The notes under the pieces were generated by a model. It was not told where the DNA came from. It was given only the letters and a program-made list of their open reading frames with translations, and did not search any database. Position numbers and translations under genes: made by a program. Below, piece after piece: positions 9,126 to 17,386 of a stretch of DNA of 64,000 nt. Within the stretch, counting starts at the first letter, position 1, and each line of letters opens with the position of its first letter. This stretch comes from Exiguobacterium sp. s193 (GTDB lineage Bacteria > Bacillota > Bacilli > Exiguobacteriales > Exiguobacteriaceae): NCBI RefSeq assembly GCF_018618755.1, contig NZ_JACSMR010000011.1:46608-110607 (forward strand). The letters run 5' to 3'.

Positions 9126-11726
9126 ATGAATTTTGGATTAAGCGAACGAAAAATCAAGCAAATGTCAGATACGTATGCCTTTCGTCGCGGAAAACGGTAC
9201 GTGACGGCAAAAAAAGTAACCTTACGCAACTATACGCCGGGTGACCTCTTCGTCGAAGCGGAAGTCGCCGGTGAATCTCGTTTTCACGTCCATGTCCATC
9301 TCCGGGAAACGGGAGTTGATGCTGGATGTAACTGTCCGTCACTTGCGATGGATGCCTCATTTTGCGGGCATATCGTCGCGGTGCTGTTAGCCTTACAGCA
9401 AATCCAAGCCTATGGGACGACCGGGCCGAACCGCCCTAGTATCAGCCCTTTTTCAGCACGACCGGTACATGAAGATGCGGCAGCCGCAACGTATCTCGCG
9501 ACATTGACACACGAAAATAAGGCGAAACTCCGCTTTGATGTCCGCGACGGTGGAATCGCACTCGAAAGTCTGACGTCGCAACGCAGTTATCTTCTGTCCC
9601 TGCCCTACTTCGACCGTCTGCTGAACGACCGCGACGGATTACGGGAACGAGCGGACATCTGGATGAGTGCAGCCGTCCGGGAACAACTCGTCAGTGGATC
9701 GCCCCGTGTCAAACTGGCTCTCGACCGGATCAATACCCGTTTAGAGGTCGTCGTCACGTTTGATTACGACGGTAAAACCATCAACCCGCTCAGTCCGACA
9801 GATTGGGTCGGGCGTGACTTGTCGACAGAACGGGCCGTAATGCGTTACTTAGAAGAAACGGGATTCCGCGCGGATCAGACACGTTATGTAGTAGAAGGAG
9901 AAAGTCGTCATTATATTGTCTTAAAAGGTTTACTTGACCCGATGGTCGCCCTCGGTCAACTCGAGTTGTACGCGACGGCGAGTATTAAAACGGCGTTACT
10001 CCCCGGACCGTTCCACCCGAAAATCGAAGTCAACATAAAGAAGCGGCTCGATTGGTTGACGTTCAAGTTTTCGATGGACGGAATTTCGGAGCGAGAACTG
10101 TCGGCAGTCCTCGCGTCACTCGTGACACAAAAGACGTACCATCGTTTACGCTCGGGGCAACTGTTGTCGCTCGAAGACCGTGCCTTCAAACAAATCAAAC
10201 GGTTGTTGCTTGAAGCGGAAGCGACGGAACGGCAGTTACTTGAAGCGGAACTGACTGTTCCCGCTTTGCCGAACTTGTCCCTGTTGACCCCGGCTGCCTT
10301 CTTGACGGTCCATAGTCAATTGAAGGAACGTTTGCTCGAAATGAAAGCCGGAAAAACAGAACAATTGGCGTTACCGGAACCGCTAGCGACACAACTCTTG
10401 CCGTATCAGCAAGACGGCGTCCGTTTCTTGAAAAGTCTTGCGGCACACGACTGCCATGGGATTTTAGCAGACGAGATGGGACTCGGAAAAACCATTCAGG
10501 CGATTGCCTATATCGAAACACTCCCGAGCGCCCGTATTCTAATCGTCGCCCCGGCGTCACTCCTCTACAACTGGGCGGCAGAATTCCGACGCTTTGCTCC
10601 GACACGCATCGTCCATGTGCTCAGTGGAAGTCGTGCGTCGCGCTTACGCCAGCTCGGAGATTTGCCGGACGACGTCATTCTTGTCATTTCCTATCCGTCG
10701 CTCCGGCTCGACATCAAAAATCATCAGGCAATCCATTACGATTGTATCTTTTTTGATGAAGCGCAACAGCTGAAGAATCCAAGGTCGCAGACGACGGTCA
10801 GCTTAAAACAGCTTTGGGCGACACGTCGGTTCGCCTTGACCGGGACACCACTCGAAAACAGGACGCTTGACCTCTGGTCGATTTTCGACGTCGTCTTCCC
10901 GTCACTCTTACCGGACCGGCAACGGTTTCTCGACTGGTCAGCGCGGGACGTCCAACAATTCGTCGAACCGTTTTTACTGCGCCGGACGAAACAGGACGTC
11001 TTGCAACAGTTACCGGCGAAACAAGTCGTTCACCACTATACGGAACTGACGGCAGGGCAGAAAAAACTGTATGCCGCCCACTTGGCAAAGTTACAGCTCG
11101 AGACGTTACGACATCTCGATCAAACAAAACCGGAAGAACGGATGAAATTGCTTGCCGGGTTGACCCGCCTCCGTCAAATTTGTTGCGATCCCCGTCTGTT
11201 CGTCGAGGACTATTGCGGACGGTCGGCGAAACGGGACCGGTTGCTCGCCTTGATCGAAGAGAAACGGGCAGCGGGCAAACGGATTTTAATTTTTTCACAG
11301 TTTACGAAAATGCTCGATTTGATTCGGGACGACCTGCACGAGATGCACCTCTCCCATTTCGAACTGCGCGGGGATACGCCGATTGCCGAGCGTCTCGAAC
11401 GCTGCGACCGTTTTAATGCCGGCGAAGTTGATTTATTCTTGATTTCACTGAAGGCAGGTGGAACTGGACTGAACCTAGCGACGGCGGATACCGTCATCTT
11501 ATATGATAGTTGGTGGAACCCGGCCGTCGAACAGCAAGCAGCCGACCGGGCGCACCGGATGGGACAAAAACAGACGGTCGAAGTCATCAAATTAATCACG
11601 AAAGGTACGATTGAAGAAAAAATCATCGAGCTGCAAGAGCGGAAAGCGACACTCGTGACGGACATACTCAAACAACCAGATTCGCTCGCACTGTCAGTCG
11701 ATGAGATGGTGCAACTGCTTGAATAA
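9126..11726 (+). CDS. SWIM zinc finger / SNF2-family helicase
   Basis: This 866-residue Swi2/Snf2-type ATPase has an N-terminal SWIM zinc-binding motif (CNCPSLAMDASFCGHIVA, C-x-C...C-x-H, about residues 62-80) and a bacterial SNF2-specific middle region. The helicase core runs from about 420: Walker A DEMGLGKT, Walker B DEAQ, TGTPLENR, then the C-terminal lobe with LISLKAGGTGLNL and the Q-x2-DRAHRMGQ motif VI. Such proteins translocate on double-stranded DNA and displace bound proteins; the bacterial partner is rarely known. AAAGGAG precedes ATG. Probably cotranscribed with the recombinase. Confidence 0.9.
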   Translation: MNFGLSERKIKQMSDTYAFRRGKRYVTAKKVTLRNYTPGDLFVEAEVAGESRFHVHVHLRETGVDAGCNCPSLAMDASFCGHIVAVLLALQQIQAYGTTGPNRPSISPFSARPVHEDAAAATYLATLTHENKAKLRFDVRDGGIALESLTSQRSYLLSLPYFDRLLNDRDGLRERADIWMSAAVREQLVSGSPRVKLALDRINTRLEVVVTFDYDGKTINPLSPTDWVGRDLSTERAVMRYLEETGFRADQTRYVVEGESRHYIVLKGLLDPMVALGQLELYATASIKTALLPGPFHPKIEVNIKKRLDWLTFKFSMDGISERELSAVLASLVTQKTYHRLRSGQLLSLEDRAFKQIKRLLLEAEATERQLLEAELTVPALPNLSLLTPAAFLTVHSQLKERLLEMKAGKTEQLALPEPLATQLLPYQQDGVRFLKSLAAHDCHGILADEMGLGKTIQAIAYIETLPSARILIVAPASLLYNWAAEFRRFAPTRIVHVLSGSRASRLRQLGDLPDDVILVISYPSLRLDIKNHQAIHYDCIFFDEAQQLKNPRSQTTVSLKQLWATRRFALTGTPLENRTLDLWSIFDVVFPSLLPDRQRFLDWSARDVQQFVEPFLLRRTKQDVLQQLPAKQVVHHYTELTAGQKKLYAAHLAKLQLETLRHLDQTKPEERMKLLAGLTRLRQICCDPRLFVEDYCGRSAKRDRLLALIEEKRAAGKRILIFSQFTKMLDLIRDDLHEMHLSHFELRGDTPIAERLERCDRFNAGEVDLFLISLKAGGTGLNLATADTVILYDSWWNPAVEQQAADRAHRMGQKQTVEVIKLITKGTIEEKIIELQERKATLVTDILKQPDSLALSVDEMVQLLE

Positions 11727-12062
11727 GCAAAAACGCACCGATTTTTTAACATGCTGGAAACCGTTGCTGCTCTAAGGGAAATGGACTTTTAACAACCCTT
11801 TTGTTGCCGAGGAATGTTTAGCTTTTAATGTGATGGGGGTATAACTATCATAGCACCGCATCAGCGAGTTGCTTAACCAACCACATGTTTCTCAATATCA
11901 GCGTAATGACCTGGGAGAGAAATGCTAACCACTTCGATCTTCATTTCGATATGAAATCAATTTGAAATAGCATTCGATGCACTGTTTTGGCCGGAACGAT
12001 TTGTTCCACTCCTTTCTTCATTACCTTTTGAGGGCTATACCAAATTCAAGGGGGAAATGAAC
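11727..12062. other. Intergenic leader region of ctc
   Basis: About 335 bp without a gene. It carries the sigma-B-like promoter and, downstream, nested inverted repeats: AATGCTA (about 11922) with TAGCATT (about 11962), ATTTC-gatat-GAAAT inside these, and GGAAC-gattt-GTTCC near 11991-12005. These could fold in the 5' leader of the L25 mRNA. No clear terminator for the SNF2 gene was seen. Confidence 0.45.
11816..11842 (+). promoter_or_regulatory. Sigma-B-type promoter upstream of ctc
   Basis: GTTTAG, 15 bases, GGGTAT fits the general-stress sigma-B consensus (GTTTAA-N12-15-GGGTAT) closely. The B. subtilis homologue ctc is a classical sigma-B gene. Position is about 220 bp before the L25 ATG, implying a long leader. 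Confidence 0.6.
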
Positions 12063-12725
12063 ATGTCAGTAACATTAAAAGTAGAAGAACGCGAAGTACG
12101 CCCACGCTCACTTAGAAAGCAATTACGTCATGAAGGAAAAGCTCTTGGTGTCGTGTATGGTTACAAAGTGGAAAGTACACCAATCGCCTTTGACGAAAAA
12201 GCATTAATCAAAGTCATCCGCGAACACGGTGAAAACGTATTAGTCGCGCTTCAAATTGGCGGTAAAAAAGTTAACACATTGATTAACAAACTCGATATGG
12301 ATATCTTTACACCAACAGTCAAACACGTTGAATTCATCGCTGTTAAAATGGATGAAGAAACAGAAGTCGAAACGGATATCGTTCTCGTCGGCGAAGCGGC
12401 TGGTGCAAAACTCGGTGGATATCTTTCACAAACACTCTTTAAAGTGACAGTTGCAGCTACACCAGATAAATTACCGGAACGCATCGAAGTTGATGTAACG
12501 GAACTTGGACTTGGAGATTCAATTTCAGTCGCAGATCTTCCGGAAGAAAAAGATTACCGTGTCGTCACGGAAGGTGACATTCAAGTTGTTGCCGTCGTTG
12601 AATCGACACTTGAAGCAGATCTTGAAGAAGCGGACGCTGAAGCGGCGGAAGCTACTGAATCTGCTGATGATTCTGAAGCGACTTCAGAAGAACAAACAGA
12701 TGAAAACAAAGAAGAAAAAGAATAA
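12063..12725 (+). CDS. ctc: 50S ribosomal protein L25 / general stress protein Ctc
   Basis: This 220-residue protein has the N-terminal L25 domain that binds 5S rRNA ([20 protein letters not shown] at the start, then GVVYGYKVE), a C-terminal TL5/Ctc beta domain (about 95-185), and a strongly acidic tail rich in Glu/Asp/Ala (about 185-220). ATG at 12063 is preferred over 12057 because AGGGGG then has an 8-base spacing rather than 2. It is alone in its transcript, with a sigma-B-like promoter upstream and a terminator immediately downstream. Confidence 0.93.
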   Translation: MSVTLKVEEREVRPRSLRKQLRHEGKALGVVYGYKVESTPIAFDEKALIKVIREHGENVLVALQIGGKKVNTLINKLDMDIFTPTVKHVEFIAVKMDEETEVETDIVLVGEAAGAKLGGYLSQTLFKVTVAATPDKLPERIEVDVTELGLGDSISVADLPEEKDYRVVTEGDIQVVAVVESTLEADLEEADAEAAEATESADDSEATSEEQTDENKEEKE

Positions 12726-12733
12726 TTTTTCTC

Positions 12734-12758
12734 ACCCTCCCCTCGCGGAGGGTTTTTT
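12734..12758 (+). terminator. Terminator of ctc
   Basis: ACCCTCC and GGAGGGT stem with a 6-base loop, followed by TTTTTT. Confidence 0.9.
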
Positions 12759-12765
12759 ATCTGTA

Positions 12766-12794
12766 TTGACAACTGTAAGAAGAGTCGGTACAGT
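12766..12794 (+). promoter_or_regulatory. Sigma-A promoter of the TPP-controlled operon
   Basis: TTGACA and TACAGT are separated by 17 bases, immediately upstream of the riboswitch. Confidence 0.75.
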
Positions 12795-12817
12795 AAAGGC
12801 GTACACATTATATACAC

Positions 12818-12903
12818 ATCCACTAGGGGAGCCCATCGGCTGAGACGATTCACTTCGGACCCTTTGAACCTGATCTAGTTCATACTAGCGTAGGAAAGTG
12901 GAG
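12818..12903 (+). ncRNA. TPP riboswitch (THI element)
   Basis: The conserved parts are present in order: P1 strand TCCAC, GGGGAGCC, the pyrimidine-sensing CTGAGA, ACCCTTTGAACCTGATC, the CTAG/CTAG arm, GCGTAGGAAAGTGGA. The aptamer binds thiamine pyrophosphate. Downstream, GAGCGGT (12901-12907) can pair with ACCGCTC (12946-12952), an antiterminator that excludes the terminator stem, so TPP binding should stop transcription of ykoEDC. Confidence 0.95.
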
Positions 12904-12944
12904 CGGTAACTCGTTCAATTTTTCTGCATGTCTGCAGATTCAGC

Positions 12945-12976
12945 GACCGCTCTCTTTCATAGAGGGCGGTCTTTTT
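12945..12976 (+). terminator. Riboswitch-controlled terminator
   Basis: GACCGCTCT and AGGGCGGTC form the stem, followed by TTTTT. Its 5' arm is shared with the antiterminator pairing to the end of the aptamer. Confidence 0.85.
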
Positions 12977-13011
12977 GTTTGTCTAGTGGTGTGTCAAAGG
13001 GAGATTGGAAT

Positions 13012-13590
13012 ATGAACAGTTGGAAAATGAAAGAAATCATCGTCATGATGATGCTTGCTGTCGCGTGTGGTGTCCTTTACTTAGGCTGGTCGACATTGTG
13101 GTTACCGATTTCGGCGATCTTTGGACCGGTGGGATCAAACTGGATGTTCGGGATTTGGGTCATCGCGAGTCCGCTCGTCGCCTACATCATTCAAAAACCG
13201 GGAGCAGCACTGATTGCAGAAGTCGTCGCCGCTGCCGTCGAATTGTTTACAGGGAGCCACTTCGGCTTATCGGCACTGTTGATTGGCTTTGCCCAAGGGA
13301 TTGGGGCGGAAATCGCCTTCGCTCTCTTCGGGTACCGGAAGTTCAACACGCTGACGTTGATTCTGTCCGGCATGTTCGCAGCAATCGGCAGCATGGTTTA
13401 TAGTCTCGTCGTCAACGGTTTCGCCTACTATACGACGACGACCCTTCTGTTGACATTTTCCCTGCAACTCGTCAGCGGTGCATTGCTCGGGGGATTACTT
13501 GCGAAAATCATCGTCGACGCGCTCGTTAAGACGGGGACATTGAACGGTTATGCGATTGGCCGCAAACGTCAGAAACGGGATGCTGCATGA
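13012..13590 (+). CDS. ykoE: ECF transporter S component YkoE (thiamine precursor)
   Basis: This 192-residue protein with about six membrane segments is the substrate-binding S component of an energy-coupling-factor importer, and matches YkoE in pattern (WLPISAIFGP, GSHFGLSALLIGFAQGIGAE). B. subtilis YkoEDC is predicted to import hydroxymethylpyrimidine or a related thiamine precursor. ATG at 13012 has GGGAG upstream; the longer open frame runs back over the riboswitch terminator. It overlaps ykoD as ATGA. The TPP riboswitch upstream supports the substrate class. Confidence 0.9.
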   Translation: MNSWKMKEIIVMMMLAVACGVLYLGWSTLWLPISAIFGPVGSNWMFGIWVIASPLVAYIIQKPGAALIAEVVAAAVELFTGSHFGLSALLIGFAQGIGAEIAFALFGYRKFNTLTLILSGMFAAIGSMVYSLVVNGFAYYTTTTLLLTFSLQLVSGALLGGLLAKIIVDALVKTGTLNGYAIGRKRQKRDAA

Positions 13591-15152
13591 TCCGCTGTGA
13601 CGCCTTGTCTGTTCGTTATCCGGGTCAGACCGCAGACACACTTACTGATTTGACAGTGACGCTGCACGAAGGAGAAACGACATTGCTCGTCGGACCGAGC
13701 GGAAGTGGGAAAACGACCTTTTTACACGTCCTTGCCGGGTTACTCCCCGATGCAATCGAAGCGGACATCCGTGGTCGCTGCGAAACGGACGGCACGGTCG
13801 GAATTCTTTTTCAAAATCCGGACGACCAGTTCTGCATGCAGACGGTCGGGGCGGAGGTTGCGTTCAGTCTTGAGAATCGTTTAATCGACCGCAGTCAGAT
13901 GGATGATGAAATTTACAACTTACTGGGACGTGTCGGACTGGATGTGCCGCTGACGACACCGATTACGGAACTCTCCGGGGGGATGAAACAGCGACTCGCC
14001 CTCGCCTGTGTCCTCGCGCTTGAGCCGGATATCTTATTACTCGACGAACCGACGGCACAACTCGACCCGGCAGGACAACGGATCTTGATGCAACTGATTG
14101 AGGAACTGCATCACGAACGGGCGTTGACCCTCGTCTTAATTGAGCATCAGCTCGACCGCTGTGTCATGTTTAGTGACCGGGTGCTCGTCTTTGATCACGG
14201 GGGAACGATTTTACGTGACGGTCCGCCGCATGAAATTTTCGGTCAGCATCGCGCTGAACTCGAACGACACGGTATTGCGACACCGCTCCTCTACCCGTAT
14301 CAACTGGAAACGTTACCCCCTGCTTCGACCCAGGCGGCACGTTTACGAAAAGCGAGGCACGACCGTCCGCCGGTCCGGCACGACACAACGCTTGCGCTGA
14401 CACGCGCCGCACTCGGACGCCGTAAGCGAACGATTGTTGATGATCTGTCGCTGACAACACAGCGTGGCGAGTGGATCATGATCGTCGGACCGAATGGTGC
14501 CGGGAAAAGTACCTTGCTCGAAACACTGGCAAAATTGATTCCCGCGCAAGGTGGTACGGTCCGCTTGTTCGAAAAAGAACTGCGGAAATGGAAAAATCGT
14601 CACTACTACCGATGCGTCGGATTCGTCTTTCAACAGCCGGAGTTTCAGTTCCTCAAACAGACCGTCGAAGACGAACTGGTAATCAGCATGGATGTACCGA
14701 CGCCGGAACGAATGGAAGTCGCTTTACGGCACTACCGTTTAACGCACGTCGCCAGTCAGTCGCCGCTTTCATTGAGTATGGGTCAAAAACGACGGCTCAG
14801 CGTCGCGACGATGTTGTTGGAACCAAAAGACGTCCTGTTGCTCGATGAACCGACGTTCGGTCAAGATGCCGAGACGACGGCTCATCTGATCGAAATGTTC
14901 GAACAGGCTCGGGCAAACGGAACGACGTTGCTGATGGTGACGCACGACATGGAACTTGTCCACCGGCATGCCGACCGTGTCCTCGTTCTTGGTGACGGGC
15001 GGCTCCAGTTTGACGGGACACCGACTGCCTTATTGCAAGACGAGACGTTGCTCGAACACAATCAACTTGCGCGTCCATTAACTTATTTGTATCAGCAACT
15101 CGAGGAGGTGAAACGTCGTGCAGGAAAACGTCTCCCCGCTCGCGCGTATTAA
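13587..15152 (+). CDS. ykoD: ECF transporter double ATPase YkoD
   Basis: This 521-residue protein has two fused ABC ATPase domains. The first has Walker A GPSGSGKTT (about 36), signature LSGGMKQR and Walker B LLLDEPTAQLD. The second (from about 265) has Walker A GPNGAGKST, a degenerate signature LSMGQKRR and LLLDEPTFGQD. The changed second signature suggests asymmetric sites, as in other fused ECF ATPases. It powers the YkoE/YkoC importer at the membrane. The start overlaps ykoE by 4 bp and the 3' end overlaps ykoC by 35 bp. Confidence 0.93.
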   Translation: MIRCDALSVRYPGQTADTLTDLTVTLHEGETTLLVGPSGSGKTTFLHVLAGLLPDAIEADIRGRCETDGTVGILFQNPDDQFCMQTVGAEVAFSLENRLIDRSQMDDEIYNLLGRVGLDVPLTTPITELSGGMKQRLALACVLALEPDILLLDEPTAQLDPAGQRILMQLIEELHHERALTLVLIEHQLDRCVMFSDRVLVFDHGGTILRDGPPHEIFGQHRAELERHGIATPLLYPYQLETLPPASTQAARLRKARHDRPPVRHDTTLALTRAALGRRKRTIVDDLSLTTQRGEWIMIVGPNGAGKSTLLETLAKLIPAQGGTVRLFEKELRKWKNRHYYRCVGFVFQQPEFQFLKQTVEDELVISMDVPTPERMEVALRHYRLTHVASQSPLSLSMGQKRRLSVATMLLEPKDVLLLDEPTFGQDAETTAHLIEMFEQARANGTTLLMVTHDMELVHRHADRVLVLGDGRLQFDGTPTALLQDETLLEHNQLARPLTYLYQQLEEVKRRAGKRLPARAY

Positions 15153-15843
15153 TCCGGCGATTAAACTGGGTGCCCTCGTTTACGTGATGGTGCTGTTGAT
15201 TGCGGCACCGACGTTACGCGAAACGATTGCCTTACTTGCACTCGCTGCAATCGGATTAGGCTGCTCGGGTTGGTCTCTGTTGACGCTCGGCAAGCGGGTC
15301 GCCCCCTACCTCATCTTGTTTCTGCTGACGTTTTGGATGATGGCAGCCTTCGGAAAAGGCAGTACGGAACTTTGGTCATTCGGTTGGTTTCGCGTGACGG
15401 AAGAAAGTATCAGTCACGCCTGGTTGATCGCGACACGGATGCTCGCCTTCGTCTTCCTCAGCTTGACGTTCATCGCGACGACCGACCAAACCCGGTTCGT
15501 CATGAGTCTGATTCACCAGTGCCGCCTTCCGGACCGGCTCGCATACGGGTTTTTAGCAGGGATTCGTTTTATTCCGATTTTCCAGCAGGAAATCCGGACG
15601 ATCCGCCAAGCACGGCAGGTCCGGCAACAGCAGTCGATTTGGCCCTGGCAGACGTTTTTCGCCATCAGTTTACCGCTCTTTACGAACAGCATCATCCGTT
15701 CGGAACAAATCGCGATTGCGATGGAAGCGCGTGGGTTTCGGGCGGAGCGGACGTATTATGTCCGCCCTGTCGTGACGCAACAGGACCGTCTGTTTTTTGG
15801 TCTTGTTTGCTTTGGGGCGACCCTGCTTCGGATTGTCGTATGA
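15118..15843 (+). CDS. ykoC: ECF transporter T component YkoC
   Basis: This 241-residue membrane protein of the CbiQ/EcfT family begins with GTG, with GGAGGTG 7 bases upstream inside the end of ykoD. It has four to five hydrophobic segments and the family coupling signature AMEARGFR (about 200-207), where the short A-x-x-x-R-G helix docks on the ATPases. Third gene of the TPP-controlled ykoEDC operon. Confidence 0.92.
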   Translation: MQENVSPLARINPAIKLGALVYVMVLLIAAPTLRETIALLALAAIGLGCSGWSLLTLGKRVAPYLILFLLTFWMMAAFGKGSTELWSFGWFRVTEESISHAWLIATRMLAFVFLSLTFIATTDQTRFVMSLIHQCRLPDRLAYGFLAGIRFIPIFQQEIRTIRQARQVRQQQSIWPWQTFFAISLPLFTNSIIRSEQIAIAMEARGFRAERTYYVRPVVTQQDRLFFGLVCFGATLLRIVV

Positions 15844-15920
15844 CGTTCATTGGATTAACGCAGACGGATTCAGGGAATGATAGTTTCGGAAGCAGTTAAT
15901 TTAAAGAAGTAGGTGAAATC

Positions 15921-16964
15921 GTGAAGCGGATTGTTTTAGTCGGGGCAGGTCATGCCCATTTAGAATGTATCAAAGAAGGCACACATCCGGATGTTGAATG
16001 GATCGTCATCAACCCGTCCCGTTATCAGTATTATTCAGGAATGTTTTCCGGTCTTGCGGACGGCACGTATCAACTCGAGGAGACGCGGGTCGATGTCAAA
16101 GCACTCTGTGCGCGTCACGGAAAGACATTGATGGAGGACCGTGTCACGCGGATCGATCCGCAAACGAAACAAGTTTTCTGTCAGTCAGGCGAAATCATTT
16201 CTTACGACGTCGTATCGTGTAACATCGGTTCAAATGATTGGAATCTCTCGGAGGCGACGGCACGCGTCACGATCAAACCGAATTATCAAATCGATCAAGC
16301 GCTCCGTCAGTTTAAAGAGGCATCGTCGCCCGTCATCGTCGGGAGCGGTGCTGCTGCGATCGAGATGGCGGCGTCATTCCAATCAGACGATTGTCCGGTC
16401 ACACTCGTCCATGATGAACCGCTCCTCGCAGGACACCCGGCAGAAGCGAGCATCCTTGACCGGTTGGATACGCTGGGTGTGACACGCATCGTCGACCGGT
16501 TCGTCTCTCTTGATGAACAAACCGTCCGGCTCCAGTCGGGTCAATCATTCAAAGCGGATGCCGTCCTGTTTTTAGGTGGCGCATCCGCACTGGATCTGTT
16601 CAAGGCATCCGGCCTCTATTGTGACGAGCGTGGGTTTTTGCTCGTCCACGAGACGTTCCAGTCGCTAGAGGACCCATCCTTGTTTGCCGTCGGCGACTGC
16701 GCGACACTCGCCGCATATCCGAACACACCGAAGAACGGGGTAACCGCCGTCCGGCAAGCCCCGGTCTTGCTTGAGAATCTCCTTCGTTTCGTCAATCAGG
16801 AACGGTTGCGGACGTTCCGGCCGCAAGGGCGTTACTTGACGATTCTTTCGATGGGCCATCAGCAAGCAACATTGCTTTACGGACGACACTATCAGACGAA
16901 CCATCTGAGCTGGCGTTTAAAACAATGGATTGATCGCCGGTTCATCAAGAGTTATACGACGTAA
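15921..16964 (+). CDS. FAD-dependent NAD(P)H oxidoreductase (NDH-2-like)
   Basis: This 347-residue flavoprotein starts (GTG) MKRIVLVGAGHAHLECIKEG, a Rossmann FAD site with GxGHAH. A second dinucleotide site lies near 140 (VIVGSGAAAIEMA), and the FAD-binding ATG-like motif AVGDCATL is near 257. It resembles pyridine nucleotide-disulfide oxidoreductases of the NADH dehydrogenase type and those fused to SelD, without redox-active cysteines. Electron acceptor unknown. It follows ykoC by about 75 bp and could be a fourth, TPP-controlled gene, but this is not shown. Confidence 0.8.
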   Translation: MKRIVLVGAGHAHLECIKEGTHPDVEWIVINPSRYQYYSGMFSGLADGTYQLEETRVDVKALCARHGKTLMEDRVTRIDPQTKQVFCQSGEIISYDVVSCNIGSNDWNLSEATARVTIKPNYQIDQALRQFKEASSPVIVGSGAAAIEMAASFQSDDCPVTLVHDEPLLAGHPAEASILDRLDTLGVTRIVDRFVSLDEQTVRLQSGQSFKADAVLFLGGASALDLFKASGLYCDERGFLLVHETFQSLEDPSLFAVGDCATLAAYPNTPKNGVTAVRQAPVLLENLLRFVNQERLRTFRPQGRYLTILSMGHQQATLLYGRHYQTNHLSWRLKQWIDRRFIKSYTT

Positions 16965-17340
16965 GAACCCGAATTTCGAATGAACTGGGAGTTCGGTTCA
17001 AGACGGAACGTGCACTAAGATGTCTGCATGCGGCACCTCTTAAAACAGAGAGGCATTCATTGCTCAATCTAGACACAAAAACTCTTGTGAAGCATAAACA
17101 GGCGATATCGAGATGAGATGCAATTCGTTCGCGCTTCCCTGTCTCGCCTCGTCTTCAAAGCGGCAATCTTCCGCCGCCGCTACAGCAAAGCTGCAGGGTC
17201 GCGACCGATTGCTTTTCGCGGTTCTAAGCGATTCGAGACGGATTACGCTCTAAACGGTCTGCATGCCCGGCTTGCCTGCCTCGCCCGAGGAAAGCAACAA
17301 AAAAGACGCTTGATTTCCCGATAGCACGTTGTCTACAGTT
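16965..17340. other. Hairpin-dense intergenic island
   Basis: About 375 bp with no supported gene; a 68-codon open frame at 17118-17324 is Arg/Ala-rich without a ribosome site. Unlike the AT-rich intergenic DNA elsewhere, it is GC-rich and rich in self-complementary parts: GCGGC-n7-CGCCGC (about 17160-17177), CTACAGC-aaa-GCTGCAG (17180-17196), the palindrome GGTCGCGACC (17197-17206) and CCTCG-cc-CGAGG (17279-17290). The stretch at 17117-17144 (GATGCAA...CGC.TCCCTGTCT) partly resembles 7931-7955. Confidence 0.4.
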
Positions 17341-17342
17341 TG

Positions 17343-17374
17343 AAACAGCCATCGCAAGTATGCGATGGCTGTTT
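17343..17374. terminator. Bidirectional terminator
   Basis: ACAGCCATCGC and GCGATGGCTGT make an 11-bp perfect stem with a 6-base loop. TTTTC follows on the + strand and a shorter T-run on the minus strand. It ends the alpha/beta hydrolase gene and anything transcribed through the island to its left. Confidence 0.8.
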
Positions 17375-17386
17375 TCGTGTCTTTGA

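Noticed and set aside
9154..11752. Several open frames antisense to the SNF2 gene
   Set aside because: They are low-complexity Arg/Ser-rich shadows without start signals.
12928..13011. Longer start for ykoE
   Set aside because: It would place coding over the riboswitch terminator; GGGAG before 13012 supports the shorter form.
17118..17324. 68-codon open frame in the hairpin island
   Set aside because: No ribosome site, no family likeness and composition driven by hairpins.
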